Assembly: GCF_002911665.1 (NCBI RefSeq)
Contig: NZ_MTBP01000001.1
Coordinates: 1,364,001-1,428,000, forward strand
Direction of reading: 5' to 3'
DNA: 64,000 nt
Origin: Actinomadura rubteroloni
Lineage (GTDB): Bacteria > Actinomycetota > Actinomycetes > Streptosporangiales > Streptosporangiaceae
The notes below the pieces were generated by a model. The model saw nothing but the letters and a program-made list of their open reading frames with translations. It did no database searches and was not told the origin of the DNA. Below, in pieces: positions 25,369-35,418 of the stretch. Position 1 is the stretch's first letter. Each line of letters opens with the position of its first letter. Made by a program: the position numbers and the translations under genes.

Positions 25369-28300
25369 ATGCAGTCGTCCCGAGTACTCATCGGCCTTCG
25401 TCGATGCGCCCGAGTGCTGGCGCTCTTGCTGCTCGTGGTCCTTCCGGCCGGACTGGTTGAAGCGCTTCCCGCGTCCGCTTTCGCGGACCCGAAAGGCACC
25501 CGGCCGGCGACACAGAAGCAGCGGAAGCCGGTGAAGGGCAGCCGGGGGAAGGTCAAACCCCGGCGCCCTGATCCGACCGCCGCGAAGACCTTGCGCACGC
25601 CGCCGCGCGGCGCCTGGCCGAGCACCGGTTCGACCGAGGTCACGGTGCAGGGCGGCGCCGGTGAAGGCACGGCGGGCGGACTGCGCGTCAGGGTCGCCGG
25701 AAAGAAGACTGCGGAACCGCGAAAACTCAGAGTCGATGTTCTCAGCCGTCAGGAAGCGGCCGCTGCGGGCGTCTCTGGAGTGTTGCTGCGTCTTTCGCGG
25801 ACGGACACCGTCAAAACGAACGAGAAGCTTCGCGTCAGCATCGGCTACGGAACGTTCGCCGATGCGTTCGGCGGCGCGTTCGGCTCGCACCTTCGCCTGA
25901 TCGCATTGCCCAAGTGCCCGCCGGGGAAGTCGGCGAACTGCGGGAAGCCGACCGAACTGCCGTCGGCGAACGACGGGGCGACGCGCACGGTTACCGCAGA
26001 CCTGCCGGCGGCCACCGCAGGCGCGACGACGATGGTGGCGCTGGCCGCCGATACCGGATCCGACCAGGGCACCTACGGCGCGACCAATCTCGCGCCGTCC
26101 TCGAAGTGGAGCGTGTCGCCGTCCTCGGGCGGATTCTCCTGGAGCTATCCGTTCCGGACCGTCCCGGCTCCCGGCGGCATGGCCCCGAGCGTCGGACTGG
26201 GCTACTCCTCGCAGTCGGTCGACGGCGAGACGTCCGCTACGAATAACCAGGGCTCGTGGATCGGTGAGGGGTTCTCCTACGAGCCGGGCTACATCGAACG
26301 CCGTTACAAGGCATGCGCCGACGACGGCAACAAGGGTGTAGGCGATCTGTGCTGGGCGACCGACAACGCTGTCATCCAGCTCGGCGGTACATCCACCGAA
26401 CTCATCAAAGACGATGCCACTGGCAAGTGGCGGCTCAAGGACGATGACGGTTCCAAGGTCGAACGGCTCACGGGCGCGACGAACGGTGACGACAACGGTG
26501 AGCACTGGCGGATCACCACCACCGACGGCACCCAGTACTACTTCGGCCTGAACCGCCTTCCCGGTTGGGCCAGCGGCAACGAGGAGACGAGCTCCGTCTG
26601 GCGCATGCCGGTCTTCGGCAACAACTCCGGAGAGCCGTGCTACAAGTCGTCGGGTTTCGCCGACTCCTGGTGCAACCAGGCGTGGCGCTGGAACCTGGAT
26701 TATGTCAAAAGTCCGCACGGCGACGTCCTCTCCTACTACTACGCAAAGGAGACGAACTACTACGCGCGCAACGCCAAGACCGACGTCAACGGAACGCCGT
26801 ACGACCGCGGTGGCTATCTGAAGCGGGCCGATTATGGCCAACGCGACGGCCAGGTCTACTCGACGCCGGCTGCGGCGCGCGTGGCGTTCGATGTCACCGA
26901 GCGTTGCATGCCGTCCACCGGCGTGACCTGCGATCCGGCCGCCGTACCGGATTCGGCGAACTGGCCGGACGTTCCCGGATGGCTGAACTGCAAGCCCGAC
27001 ACCAAGTGCACCTGGCAGCAGACCGGCCCGTCGTTCTGGACGCGCAAGCGGCTGGTGAAGATCCGGACCCAGATGCGTTCGGGCACCGGCTACGCCGACG
27101 TCGATTCCTGGACTTTGACGCACGAGTTCAAGGACAACGGCGACGGCTCGCGGACGCTGTGGCTCGCGAAGATCGACCATGCCGGTCTTGTGGGAGGGAC
27201 CGCGACGACGCCGTCCATCCAGCTCGTCGGCAAGCAGCTTCCCAACCGGATCGACATCCCGAACGACAACATCCAGCCGATGGTGCGCTACCGGCTGGCG
27301 ACGGTGTACACCGATTCGGGCGGTCAGCTCGATGTGAATTATGCGCCGACGGAATGCACATCGTCCTCCCTTCCGAAACCCGGTGAAAGCACCAAACGCT
27401 GCTTCCCGGTCAAGTGGACGCCGCCGGGCGTGACCGATCCGATCACGGACTGGTTCCACAAGTACGTGGTCGAGAAGGTCATCCAGACGGACCGAACGGG
27501 CGGATCACCGGACCAGGTCACCAAGTACGAGTACGAGGGCGATGCGGGCTGGCGGTACACCGACCCCGACGGCATCGCCGATCCCAAGAACTTGACCTGG
27601 GGCGAATGGGCCGGGTACGGCAAGGTCCACGTGCTCGGCGGTGACGGGCAGACGTACACGACCCGAACCGATTACACCTATTTCCGCGGCATGGACGGCG
27701 ACAAGGACCCTGCGGGCGGCACCAGGTCCGTGTCGGTGAAGGACTCCACCGACACCTCGTACACCGACTATCCCGATCTGGCCGGTTTCGAGTTGGAGTC
27801 CGTCGTCTATGACGGAGCTTCGATCGTCAGCAAGACCATCAACGCGCCGTGGCGGAAGCAGACCGCCACACGTAAGAACGACTGGGGCACCGACCGCGCG
27901 GGATTCGTCGACACCGGCACGACCCGCGGTCTGACCGCCCTTTCCGCGGGCGGCTGGCGCGAGACGAAGTCGACCACGACCTACGACGACACGACGGGTC
28001 GGATCCTCCAGGAGGACGATCTCGGCGACCTCTCGACCGCGACCGATGACGTGTGCACGCTCACGTCCTACGCCGACGACGTCGACGCCTGGATGCGCAC
28101 CTATGTGAAACGCGTCGAGAAACTGTCCGTGAAGTGCGCGGACGCTGGAACGGCCGACCGTTCCACGAAGCTGCTATCCGACACGTTGACGTCCTACGAC
28201 GGCCAGGCTTACGGCACCGCCCCCACCAAGGGCGACGTCACGAAGGTTCAGACGCTCAAGAGCCATGACGGCACCACCGCGAAATACATCACCGACGCGG

Positions 28301-31300
28301 AAGGCACGTTCGACGAGCACGGGCGTCCGCTGACCGCCAAGGATCCGGCGGGTTCCACGACGACGACCGAGTACACCGACACCGACGGGCTCGCCACCTA
28401 CAAGAAGGAGACGAATCCGCTCGGGCATATCACCGAGACCTGGTTCACGCCCGGCTGGAATGCGCCCGCCGCGCAGATCGACCCCAACGGGAAGCGCACC
28501 GACCTCGCCTACGACCCGCTGGGCCGCCTCACCAGTGTGTGGTTCCCCGACCGTCCCAAGGCGAACAGCTTCACACCGAGCGTCAAATACAGCTACGCGG
28601 TTCCCGGCGACGGCATCACGTCGGTGAAGACCGAGAAGATCGAGAACGACGGCACGTACGGAACCGAGTACAAACTGCTTGACGGATTCCTGCGTCCGCG
28701 CCAGATCCAGACCGAGGGCCCGGACGGCGGACGCCTCGTCGCGGACACGTTCTACAACGGCATCGGCCAGGTCGCGAAGGCGAACGAGACGTACTGGGCG
28801 AACGGCCCGCCGTCCAGCACGCTGCTGACCATCGACAACGGGCTGGTGAACGGCCAGACGGTCATGGCCTACGACGGAGCGGGCCGGCCGAAGGTCGAGA
28901 CGTTCCGTGTCGCGGGCCAGGACAAATGGTCGACCACCACGACCTACGGCGGCGACCGGGTGAGCACCCAGCCGCCGGCGGGCGGAACGCCGAGCACGGC
29001 CATCACGGACGCCCAGGGCCGGACGATTCAGCTCCTCCAGTACAAGGGAACGTCGCCAACCGGGGACCACGACACCAGCACCTACACCTATACGGCGGCC
29101 GGAAGTCTTGCGACGGTCACCAACGAGAGCAACGAGGTCTGGCGTTACGAGTACGACCAGCGCGGCCGCAGGATCAAAGCCGTCGATCCGGACGCCGGGA
29201 CGACCACCTACGGTTACGACGACCTCGACCGTCCCGTTCTCACCACCGATGCCAGGAACAAGAGCATCTTCACGACCTACGACAAGATCAGTCGTAAGAC
29301 GGCGACGTACGAGGGCACGGACGCGAACGGCAAGAAGCTCACCCAGTGGACTTACGACACCAAGTACAAGGGCCAGCTCTACTCCACGCTCCGTCATACC
29401 GACGGGACATCGGCCAACGCGTACGGCAGCGCCGTTCTCACACGTGACGATTTCTACCGGCCGACCTCCACCCGCTATGTCGTCCCCTCCGCTGAAGGAA
29501 ACCTCAAGGGAACCTACGACTTCACCACCTCCTATAACCGTGACGGCACGATCAAGACGATCGGGATGCCGGCGGCCGGTGATCTTCCCGCTGAGGTCGT
29601 GCGCTACGGCTATGACGACCTCCAGCGCCCGATAACCGTCGATGGAACGACGTCCTACCTGACACGGACGGACTACGCCCCCACGGGCGAACTCCTGCAG
29701 CGCGAGCTGTCCACCGGTGGCAAGAAGACCTGGCAGACCTACACCTACGAGCGCGGTACGAACAGGCTGGTCGAGTCGAAGCTGAATCGTGAGCTTCAAG
29801 GTGCGGTCCCCGACTTCCGCGGCCAGTACAGCTACACCGACAGCGGCTCGATCACGTCGATCAATGACGCGGCGACGGGCGATGACCAGTGCTTCTCGTA
29901 TGACTACCTGGACCGGCTGAGCGCAGCGTGGACGGCGAAGTCCGACTGTTCGACGGCGCCTACGAAGGAGAACGTCACCACAACGGTCGGCGGCCCCGAT
30001 CCTTACTGGACGTCCTACACCCAGGACCCGAACGGCAACCGGCGCAAGGTCGTCCAGCACACCCTGACGGCCACGGGCACGGACACCACCGCGAACTACA
30101 CATACCCCACTAACGGGGCCGCTCGTCCGCACGCCGTCTCCCGGGTCGTGGACACGACGCCGACCGGCGACCGGCTCAACACGTACGCCTACGACGAAGC
30201 CGGAAACACGACCGAACGGGTACTCGCCGGTCAGAAGCAGACGCTCACCTGGGACTCCGAAGGAAGCCTCGCCTCGGTCAAGGAAGCGGACGGCAGCACG
30301 TCGAGCTACGTCTACGACGGCGACGGAAATCGGCTCATCCGCAAGGAGCCGGGAACATCGACGCTGTACCTGCCCGGAATGGAGCTGCGCCTTCTCTCCA
30401 GTGGGACAGTCGAGGGAACCCGCTACTACCAGCACGGCGACGACACGATCGCCACGCGTACCAAGGACGGCGTCACGTTCCTGTCCGCCGACCACAACAG
30501 TACGTCGCTCTTGGCGGTGAAGGACGGAGCGGAACAAACCCTGACGCGCCGCCGCCTGGATCCGTTCGGGAACGCCCGTAACGGTGCCGACAAGCCGCCG
30601 GCTTGGATCGACGACAAGGGCTTCCTCGGCGCGCCCAAAGATTCATCGGGCCTTACCCACATGGGCGCCCGAGAATACGACCCGAAACTCGGCCGCTTCA
30701 TCTCCGTCGACCCGCTGTTCGACGACAAGGACCCGCAGTCGTGGAACGGCTACTCCTACGCCGACAACGACCCGGTGTCGAAATCTGACCCGGACGGCCA
30801 GTGGTGTCGGCGGATCGACGGTTACCTAGAGTGCTTCAACGGCGACGGTCAGAATCGCGTCCCGCACCCGAGCGGCAACGGTTATACCGTCTACCCGAAG
30901 CACGGTCGCCCCGTCAACTCGGGCGACGTCGGCCCGGCCAGGAACACCCGTCCCGCCATCAACCCACGCATCGCCGCACAGAAGCAGGCCGCCGAGCAGG
31001 CGAAACAACGCCTCAAGGCCGCCGCAATGGCCCTCGGCAAGATCGCCGCCGAAGAACTAGGCATCACCGACGCCCTCGACTGTTTCACCAAGGGAGATAT
31101 CGGAGGGTGTGCCGAAACGGCGCTCAACGTGGTGACCATGATATCCGGTGGCCCGCTGCTGAAGTTCCTGCGTAAGCACGGAAATCCATTCAAATGGGCG
31201 CAGACGTTTAGGTTGGGCAAGAAGATCCTCGGCCTTGTTAAGGAACTGGCGAAGTCATTCAATGAGTGGCGCAACAGTTCGAGGCTCGCGAAAGAGCTAG

Positions 31301-32100
31301 AAATGGCAGCCACATGTACCGTAGGTAATAGTTTTATGCCTTCGACAACGGTTCTAATGGCTGACGGAAAGCGTAAACGCATCGACCAAATCAATCCAGG
31401 TGACCGAGTCCAGGCGACCGACCCGGCTACCGGAAAGAGGATTTTTAAACCGGTAGTAGCGACGATCGTTGGTCACGGTACTAAAAATTTGGTCGACATT
31501 ACCGTTATTACCACCTCCGGCAAACGAGGCCTAGTCGTTGCGACTGATGGCCACCCCTTCTGGGCGGTTGCCTTCACTCCAGCTCCGTGGCGTAGGGCCG
31601 CAGTGTTCGGTTGGGTCAATGCAGGGAGCCTTCAACCGGGCATGCGACTGCGCACCAACTCTGGCGCCAATGTTCGGGTTGTCGAAGTCAGGCATCGGAT
31701 TTCGATTCGGCAAAACGTTTACAACCTTTCGGTCGCCGACGCCCACACCTATTATGTGGCTGCAGGGGCGCCCGCTATACTCGTGCACAACTGTGGCTCC
31801 GGCGAAATTACGGACGAAACAATGAACATGCATATCCTACGTCGTCACTCCCTCGAGCTTGATCACCGATTCCCCGAGTTCGCTGCCAAAACCAAATTTG
31901 CAGAGGGTGTCACGCCGGACCAGATCAGGATTTGGGCACGCGCGGCAATGGGAGCGCCGATGGATAAAATAAGCACGGCCAACGGTGCGCATCGCCACCT
32001 ATATAACGCGGGCGAAGTTGTGGGGTTCGAAGGCGAGACGCATGTAGCGGTTTGGGTCGAAGGCGGAAGAGTCACCTCTGTTCATCCGGAATCGCCATGA
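25369..32100 (+). CDS. RHS-repeat polymorphic toxin with Hint and BECR/EndoU-like C-terminus
   Basis: The 2243-residue protein has a signal peptide (about 1-40, ending ASAFA) and a conserved actinobacterial N-terminal region (FSWSYPFRTVPAPGG near 255). YD-repeats span about 900-1800 and end in the RHS core boundary (GAREYDPKLGRFISVDPLF, then NGYSYADNDPVSKSDPDG). A Hint domain covers about 1980-2142: TCTVGNSF start, ATDGHPFW, and C-terminal HNC. The last 100 residues differ: MHILRRHS, AKTKF, a helix and GETHVAVWVEGGRVTSVHP. This His / Lys-Phe / G-V-V-HP order resembles BECR-fold RNases such as EndoU. Hint autocleavage would free the tip. The stop overlaps the next gene (ATGA). The fold call is a low-confidence inference. 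Confidence 0.9.
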   Translation: MQSSRVLIGLRRCARVLALLLLVVLPAGLVEALPASAFADPKGTRPATQKQRKPVKGSRGKVKPRRPDPTAAKTLRTPPRGAWPSTGSTEVTVQGGAGEGTAGGLRVRVAGKKTAEPRKLRVDVLSRQEAAAAGVSGVLLRLSRTDTVKTNEKLRVSIGYGTFADAFGGAFGSHLRLIALPKCPPGKSANCGKPTELPSANDGATRTVTADLPAATAGATTMVALAADTGSDQGTYGATNLAPSSKWSVSPSSGGFSWSYPFRTVPAPGGMAPSVGLGYSSQSVDGETSATNNQGSWIGEGFSYEPGYIERRYKACADDGNKGVGDLCWATDNAVIQLGGTSTELIKDDATGKWRLKDDDGSKVERLTGATNGDDNGEHWRITTTDGTQYYFGLNRLPGWASGNEETSSVWRMPVFGNNSGEPCYKSSGFADSWCNQAWRWNLDYVKSPHGDVLSYYYAKETNYYARNAKTDVNGTPYDRGGYLKRADYGQRDGQVYSTPAAARVAFDVTERCMPSTGVTCDPAAVPDSANWPDVPGWLNCKPDTKCTWQQTGPSFWTRKRLVKIRTQMRSGTGYADVDSWTLTHEFKDNGDGSRTLWLAKIDHAGLVGGTATTPSIQLVGKQLPNRIDIPNDNIQPMVRYRLATVYTDSGGQLDVNYAPTECTSSSLPKPGESTKRCFPVKWTPPGVTDPITDWFHKYVVEKVIQTDRTGGSPDQVTKYEYEGDAGWRYTDPDGIADPKNLTWGEWAGYGKVHVLGGDGQTYTTRTDYTYFRGMDGDKDPAGGTRSVSVKDSTDTSYTDYPDLAGFELESVVYDGASIVSKTINAPWRKQTATRKNDWGTDRAGFVDTGTTRGLTALSAGGWRETKSTTTYDDTTGRILQEDDLGDLSTATDDVCTLTSYADDVDAWMRTYVKRVEKLSVKCADAGTADRSTKLLSDTLTSYDGQAYGTAPTKGDVTKVQTLKSHDGTTAKYITDAEGTFDEHGRPLTAKDPAGSTTTTEYTDTDGLATYKKETNPLGHITETWFTPGWNAPAAQIDPNGKRTDLAYDPLGRLTSVWFPDRPKANSFTPSVKYSYAVPGDGITSVKTEKIENDGTYGTEYKLLDGFLRPRQIQTEGPDGGRLVADTFYNGIGQVAKANETYWANGPPSSTLLTIDNGLVNGQTVMAYDGAGRPKVETFRVAGQDKWSTTTTYGGDRVSTQPPAGGTPSTAITDAQGRTIQLLQYKGTSPTGDHDTSTYTYTAAGSLATVTNESNEVWRYEYDQRGRRIKAVDPDAGTTTYGYDDLDRPVLTTDARNKSIFTTYDKISRKTATYEGTDANGKKLTQWTYDTKYKGQLYSTLRHTDGTSANAYGSAVLTRDDFYRPTSTRYVVPSAEGNLKGTYDFTTSYNRDGTIKTIGMPAAGDLPAEVVRYGYDDLQRPITVDGTTSYLTRTDYAPTGELLQRELSTGGKKTWQTYTYERGTNRLVESKLNRELQGAVPDFRGQYSYTDSGSITSINDAATGDDQCFSYDYLDRLSAAWTAKSDCSTAPTKENVTTTVGGPDPYWTSYTQDPNGNRRKVVQHTLTATGTDTTANYTYPTNGAARPHAVSRVVDTTPTGDRLNTYAYDEAGNTTERVLAGQKQTLTWDSEGSLASVKEADGSTSSYVYDGDGNRLIRKEPGTSTLYLPGMELRLLSSGTVEGTRYYQHGDDTIATRTKDGVTFLSADHNSTSLLAVKDGAEQTLTRRRLDPFGNARNGADKPPAWIDDKGFLGAPKDSSGLTHMGAREYDPKLGRFISVDPLFDDKDPQSWNGYSYADNDPVSKSDPDGQWCRRIDGYLECFNGDGQNRVPHPSGNGYTVYPKHGRPVNSGDVGPARNTRPAINPRIAAQKQAAEQAKQRLKAAAMALGKIAAEELGITDALDCFTKGDIGGCAETALNVVTMISGGPLLKFLRKHGNPFKWAQTFRLGKKILGLVKELAKSFNEWRNSSRLAKELEMAATCTVGNSFMPSTTVLMADGKRKRIDQINPGDRVQATDPATGKRIFKPVVATIVGHGTKNLVDITVITTSGKRGLVVATDGHPFWAVAFTPAPWRRAAVFGWVNAGSLQPGMRLRTNSGANVRVVEVRHRISIRQNVYNLSVADAHTYYVAAGAPAILVHNCGSGEITDETMNMHILRRHSLELDHRFPEFAAKTKFAEGVTPDQIRIWARAAMGAPMDKISTANGAHRHLYNAGEVVGFEGETHVAVWVEGGRVTSVHPESP

Positions 32101-32393
32101 TTGAGGTACAGGTTCGGTTGTCGAGCGGCAGCGTAGTTGTCGACGGCCGTGGAAGTGGAGTTGAATCCTTCTGTCAGGCTGACATCATCAAATACCCACT
32201 GCTGAGCCATATCATCCCGTGGGGGGATACGGTATTCAATGTGAGTCAGATTCGAAGCCTGATTGTCGAAATCGACGTCTATGAAAATGATTCTAGTTTT
32301 AATCCTACGGGTAAACGGTTTGACTGGTTGAAGGAGATGTGTGAGATCGCCCTTCGGGAGCCGCATCGGATGTTGTGGTTTATAGGCGATTGA
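32097..32393 (+). CDS. Probable immunity protein of the RHS toxin
   Basis: The 98-residue soluble protein starts at the ATG overlapping the toxin's TGA, the tightest possible coupling. The open frame extends further upstream inside the toxin gene, but that part is a shadow. It is acidic and beta-rich at the start (EVQVRLSSGSVVVDG), with an amphipathic C-terminal helix (FDWLKEMCEIAL). GC is far below the surroundings: two 60-base stretches inside the gene count to 47% and 37%. Small single-domain genes directly after a polymorphic toxin are normally its immunity gene. No known immunity family was recognised. The low GC suggests the toxin tip and this gene arrived together by recombination. Confidence 0.72.
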   Translation: MIEVQVRLSSGSVVVDGRGSGVESFCQADIIKYPLLSHIIPWGDTVFNVSQIRSLIVEIDVYENDSSFNPTGKRFDWLKEMCEIALREPHRMLWFIGD

Positions 32394-32493
32394 TTGTGTC
32401 TGGGCCAAATTGTAAGGGCTTGGGGCGGTTGTTATTATGGGTGGCAATATCCCATGTGTCGAGTGCTGGCCTCGGCTGACCGGTCGAATACCT

Positions 32494-32976
32494 TTATATT
32501 TTATAGTTATCATTCAGCTCTTGAAGGGGTTTGGTCATGTGGACGCTGTTGGGGTCGGGTTTGTAGTCGGCGAAGGGGGCGCAGTAGGTGAAGCCGAATT
32601 TTTCGTAGAGGCGGCGGGCGGGGAGGTAGGGGGCGGTGGAGCCGGTTTCCAGGCTTAGGCGGGTGTAGTTTCGGGCTGTTGCCTCGTTGATGATGTGGGT
32701 TAGTAGGCGGGATGCCAGGCCCGTGCGGTGGTGGGTCGGGGCGGTGCGCATTGATTTCAGTTCGGCGTGAGTTGGGGTCAGGTGTTTTAGGGCGCCGCAG
32801 GCTGCTATCGAGTCGCCGTCCGTCACCGTCCAGAACGTGATGTCGGGGGACCGGAGGGCGGCCAGGTCCAGGGCGTGGACGCTTTCGGGTGGGGAGAGGG
32901 CGCGCATGTCCTCCAGGTGGTCGTGGAGGAACTCGGCGATCTCGGGGCTCGTCAGGTCGTCTTGGAGGATTTTCAT
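32494..32976 (-). CDS. GNAT-family N-acetyltransferase
   Basis: The 160-residue protein shows the GNAT core: ACGALKHLTPTHAELKSMRTAP (strands 3-4) leading to HHRTGLASRLLTHIINEA (acetyl-CoA pyrophosphate loop, a variant of R/QxxGxG/A) and SLETGSTAPYLPARRLYEKFGF. The ending ARRLYEKFGFTYCAPFADY resembles small-molecule GNATs of the YsnE kind. It converges on the immunity gene with 100 bases between. ATG start with GGGGACG upstream. It is read opposite to the toxin cassette, so it may mark the edge of the exchanged segment. Substrate unknown. Confidence 0.88.
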   Translation of the reverse strand: MKILQDDLTSPEIAEFLHDHLEDMRALSPPESVHALDLAALRSPDITFWTVTDGDSIAACGALKHLTPTHAELKSMRTAPTHHRTGLASRLLTHIINEATARNYTRLSLETGSTAPYLPARRLYEKFGFTYCAPFADYKPDPNSVHMTKPLQELNDNYKI

Positions 32977-33052
32977 CGTCCCCTCGGTGGTCGAGGTGTT
33001 GCTGGTCGGTGGGGTGGACGGGTGTGCGTAGAGTCACCTTCGGGCTGAGTAC

Positions 33053-33080
33053 TGGACGTCGGGCGGGGCGCGGGTACCCT
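33053..33080 (+). promoter_or_regulatory. Probable promoter of the pan/nad/lysS block
   Basis: TGGACG (33053-33058) and TACCCT (33075-33080) are 16 bases apart, about 50 bases before the ATG at 33129 of the first gene. Confidence 0.45.
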
Positions 33081-33128
33081 GGAGCGCGCACGTCCGGTAC
33101 CTACTGTTGAGGACTGGAACGAACCTGT

Positions 33129-34031
33129 ATGGATCCTGCTGTGCCTTTTGACGCGCCGGAGGACCGGCCCGCCCGTCTGGACGTCGGCGTGGTCGGTGCC
33201 GGACGCGTCGGGACCGCGCTCGGCGCCGCGCTGGCCAGGGCCGGGCACCGGGTCGTCGCGGCGTCCGCGGTGTCGGAGAAGACCCGGGAGCGGGCTGCGG
33301 AGCGGCTTCGGGGTGCTGTTCTCGCCACCCCGCAGGAGGTCGTGGAGGCCGCGGACCTGGTGCTGCTGACCGTCCCTGACGACGCGCTCGGCGATCTTGT
33401 CGCCGGGCTCACCGCGACGGGCGTCGACACCACGGGCAAGCTGATCCTGCACACCAGCGGACGTTACGGCACCAGTGTCCTGGCGCCCGCGACGAGAGCC
33501 GGCGCGCTCCCGCTCGCCGTCCACCCGGTGATGACGTTCACGGGACGCCCCGACGACGTGGACCGGCTCAGCGGCGTGTCGTTCGGCGTGACGGCCCCGG
33601 ACCCGCTGCGTCCCGTCGCCGAGGCGCTCGTCCTGGAGATGGGCGGCGAGCCCGTCTGGATCGAGGAGGAGAAGCGCCCGCTGTACCACGCGGCGCTCGC
33701 CACGGGGGCGAACCACCTGGTCACGCTGGTCGTGGAAGCGATGGACCTGCTCCAGAAGGCCGGCGTCGCCGAGCCGGGACGAACGCTCGGCCCGCTGCTG
33801 GGGGCCGCGCTGGACAACGCGCTCAGGCTCGGCATCGAGGGCCTGACGGGACCGGTGGCGCGCGGCGACGCCGGGACGGTCGCCGAGCACGTCGCCGAAC
33901 TCGCCCGCGTGTCCCCGGAGAGCCGCAGCGCCTACGTCGCGCTGGCGCGGCTCACGGCGGACCGGGCGCTCACCGCCGGACTGCTCAAGCCCGGGGACGC
34001 CGAGCGGCTCCTCGGCGTGCTGGCCGACTGA
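33129..34031 (+). CDS. Rossmann-fold DUF2520 protein upstream of panC
   Basis: This 300-residue protein has an NAD(P)-binding Rossmann start ([22 protein letters not shown]) and a ProC/6PGDH-like helical C-terminal domain ([25 protein letters not shown]), the two-part layout known as Rossmann-like plus DUF2520. In Mycobacterium tuberculosis the equivalent (Rv3603c) also precedes panC. It resembles ketopantoate reductases in general fold, so a pantothenate-related reduction is tempting, but that activity is not shown by the sequence. It begins the pan-nad operon, 14 bases before panC. Confidence 0.88.
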   Translation: MDPAVPFDAPEDRPARLDVGVVGAGRVGTALGAALARAGHRVVAASAVSEKTRERAAERLRGAVLATPQEVVEAADLVLLTVPDDALGDLVAGLTATGVDTTGKLILHTSGRYGTSVLAPATRAGALPLAVHPVMTFTGRPDDVDRLSGVSFGVTAPDPLRPVAEALVLEMGGEPVWIEEEKRPLYHAALATGANHLVTLVVEAMDLLQKAGVAEPGRTLGPLLGAALDNALRLGIEGLTGPVARGDAGTVAEHVAELARVSPESRSAYVALARLTADRALTAGLLKPGDAERLLGVLAD

Positions 34032-34045
34032 GGAGGGGGAACGCG

Positions 34046-34900
34046 ATGACGCTCGTGATCGCCGGCACGCGGGGCGAGTTGGCGGCGGCCAGGTCCGCGC
34101 TGACCGGGACGCTCGCGCTCGTCCCGACGATGGGCGCGCTCCACGAGGGCCACCGCTCGCTGATCAGGAGGGCGCGCGAGACCGCCGACGCGGTCGCGGT
34201 CAGCATCTTCGTGAACCCCCTCCAGTTCGGCGCGAACGAAGACCTGGACCGTTATCCGCGGACGTTCCCCGACGACGTCGCGGCTTGCGCGGACGAGGGC
34301 GTGGACCTGATCTTCGCGCCGTCCGTCGCCGAGATGTACCCGACGGAGCCGCAGGTCACGGTCAAGGCCGGCCCGATGGGCGAGCGGGTCGAGGGCGTGA
34401 CGCGGCCGGGGCATTTCGATGGAATGCTCACGGTCGTCCTGAAGTTGTTCCACCTGGTGCGCCCGGACGCGGCGATCTTCGGGGAGAAGGACGCGCAGCA
34501 GCTCGCCCTCGTCCGCCGGATGGTCGCCGACCTGAACGTGCCGGTCGAGGTGGTGGGAGCCCCGACCGTCCGGGAGAAGGACGGCCTGGCGCTCTCCAGC
34601 CGCAACCGGTACCTCACCGACGCGGACCGGGTGACGGCGACGGCGCTGTCGCGCGCCCTGCACGCGGGCGAGAAGGCGGCGGGCGGCGGCCCGGACGCCG
34701 TCCGGACGGCGGCGCGGGCGGTGCTGGACGCCGCGGCGTCGCGGAATCCGCCGCTGCTGCTGGACTATCTCGTCCTCGTCGATCCGGCGACGTTCGAGGA
34801 GGTCGCCGCCGGCCACGAGGGACCGGCCGTGCTCGCCGTGGCGGGCCGCGTCGGCGGAACCCACCTCATCGACAACGTCCCGCTCGGCTTCCCCGCCTGA
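34046..34900 (+). CDS. panC: Pantothenate synthetase
   Basis: The 284-residue cytoplasmic enzyme joins pantoate and beta-alanine using ATP, the last step of pantothenate synthesis. The motifs are all there: [15 protein letters not shown] (His33/His36 of the HxGH nucleotide motif), [36 protein letters not shown] and [11 protein letters not shown] (the KMSKS-like loop). Length is normal for the family. ATG with GAGGGGG upstream. It lies between the DUF2520 gene and panD, which supplies its beta-alanine. Confidence 0.97.
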   Translation: MTLVIAGTRGELAAARSALTGTLALVPTMGALHEGHRSLIRRARETADAVAVSIFVNPLQFGANEDLDRYPRTFPDDVAACADEGVDLIFAPSVAEMYPTEPQVTVKAGPMGERVEGVTRPGHFDGMLTVVLKLFHLVRPDAAIFGEKDAQQLALVRRMVADLNVPVEVVGAPTVREKDGLALSSRNRYLTDADRVTATALSRALHAGEKAAGGGPDAVRTAARAVLDAAASRNPPLLLDYLVLVDPATFEEVAAGHEGPAVLAVAGRVGGTHLIDNVPLGFPA

Positions 34901-34921
34901 ACGCCCCCCGAAGGAGTCGTC

Positions 34922-35338
34922 ATGTTCCGGACCATGTTCAAGTCGAAGATCCACCGCGCCACCGTGACGCAGGCCGACCTGCACTACGTGGGGTCGCTCA
35001 CGCTCGACCAGGACCTCATGGACGCGGCGGACCTGCTGCCCGGCGAGCAGGTCCACATCGTCGACATCGACAACGGCGCCCGGCTGGAGACGTATCTGAT
35101 CGCGGGGGAGCGCGGCTCCGGCGTGATCGGGATCAACGGGGCGGCGGCCCGGCTCGTCGCGCCCGGCGACCTGGTGATCATCATCAGCTACGCGCAGATG
35201 AGCGACGCGGACGCGCGGTCGTTCGAGCCGCGCGTCGTCCACGTGGACCGCTCTAACAAGATCATCGCGCTGGGGTCCGACCCGGCCGAGCCCGTCCCCG
35301 GATCGCTGGACTCCCGGGGCGACCTGATCCGCCGCTGA
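34922..35338 (+). CDS. panD: Aspartate 1-decarboxylase proenzyme
   Basis: The 138-residue protein makes beta-alanine from aspartate for pantothenate synthesis. It self-cleaves between Gly24 and Ser25 (HYVGSLTLD) to create the pyruvoyl cofactor. The typical start [21 protein letters not shown] and [12 protein letters not shown] are present. AAGGAG lies just before the ATG, and panC ends 21 bases upstream. A short C-terminal extension (about 20 residues) beyond the core is usual in actinobacteria. Confidence 0.97.
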   Translation: MFRTMFKSKIHRATVTQADLHYVGSLTLDQDLMDAADLLPGEQVHIVDIDNGARLETYLIAGERGSGVIGINGAAARLVAPGDLVIIISYAQMSDADARSFEPRVVHVDRSNKIIALGSDPAEPVPGSLDSRGDLIRR

Positions 35339-35418
35339 CCGTCGGACGGGGGCCGGTCGCATCCCGCCGCAGGGGTTAATGTCAGAATGACGAGAAATCG
35401 ACCCCTGAGGAGGGGCAC

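Noticed and set aside
28174..30537. 787-codon minus-strand frame inside the RHS gene
   Set aside because: No motifs and shadowed by YD-repeats on the other strand.
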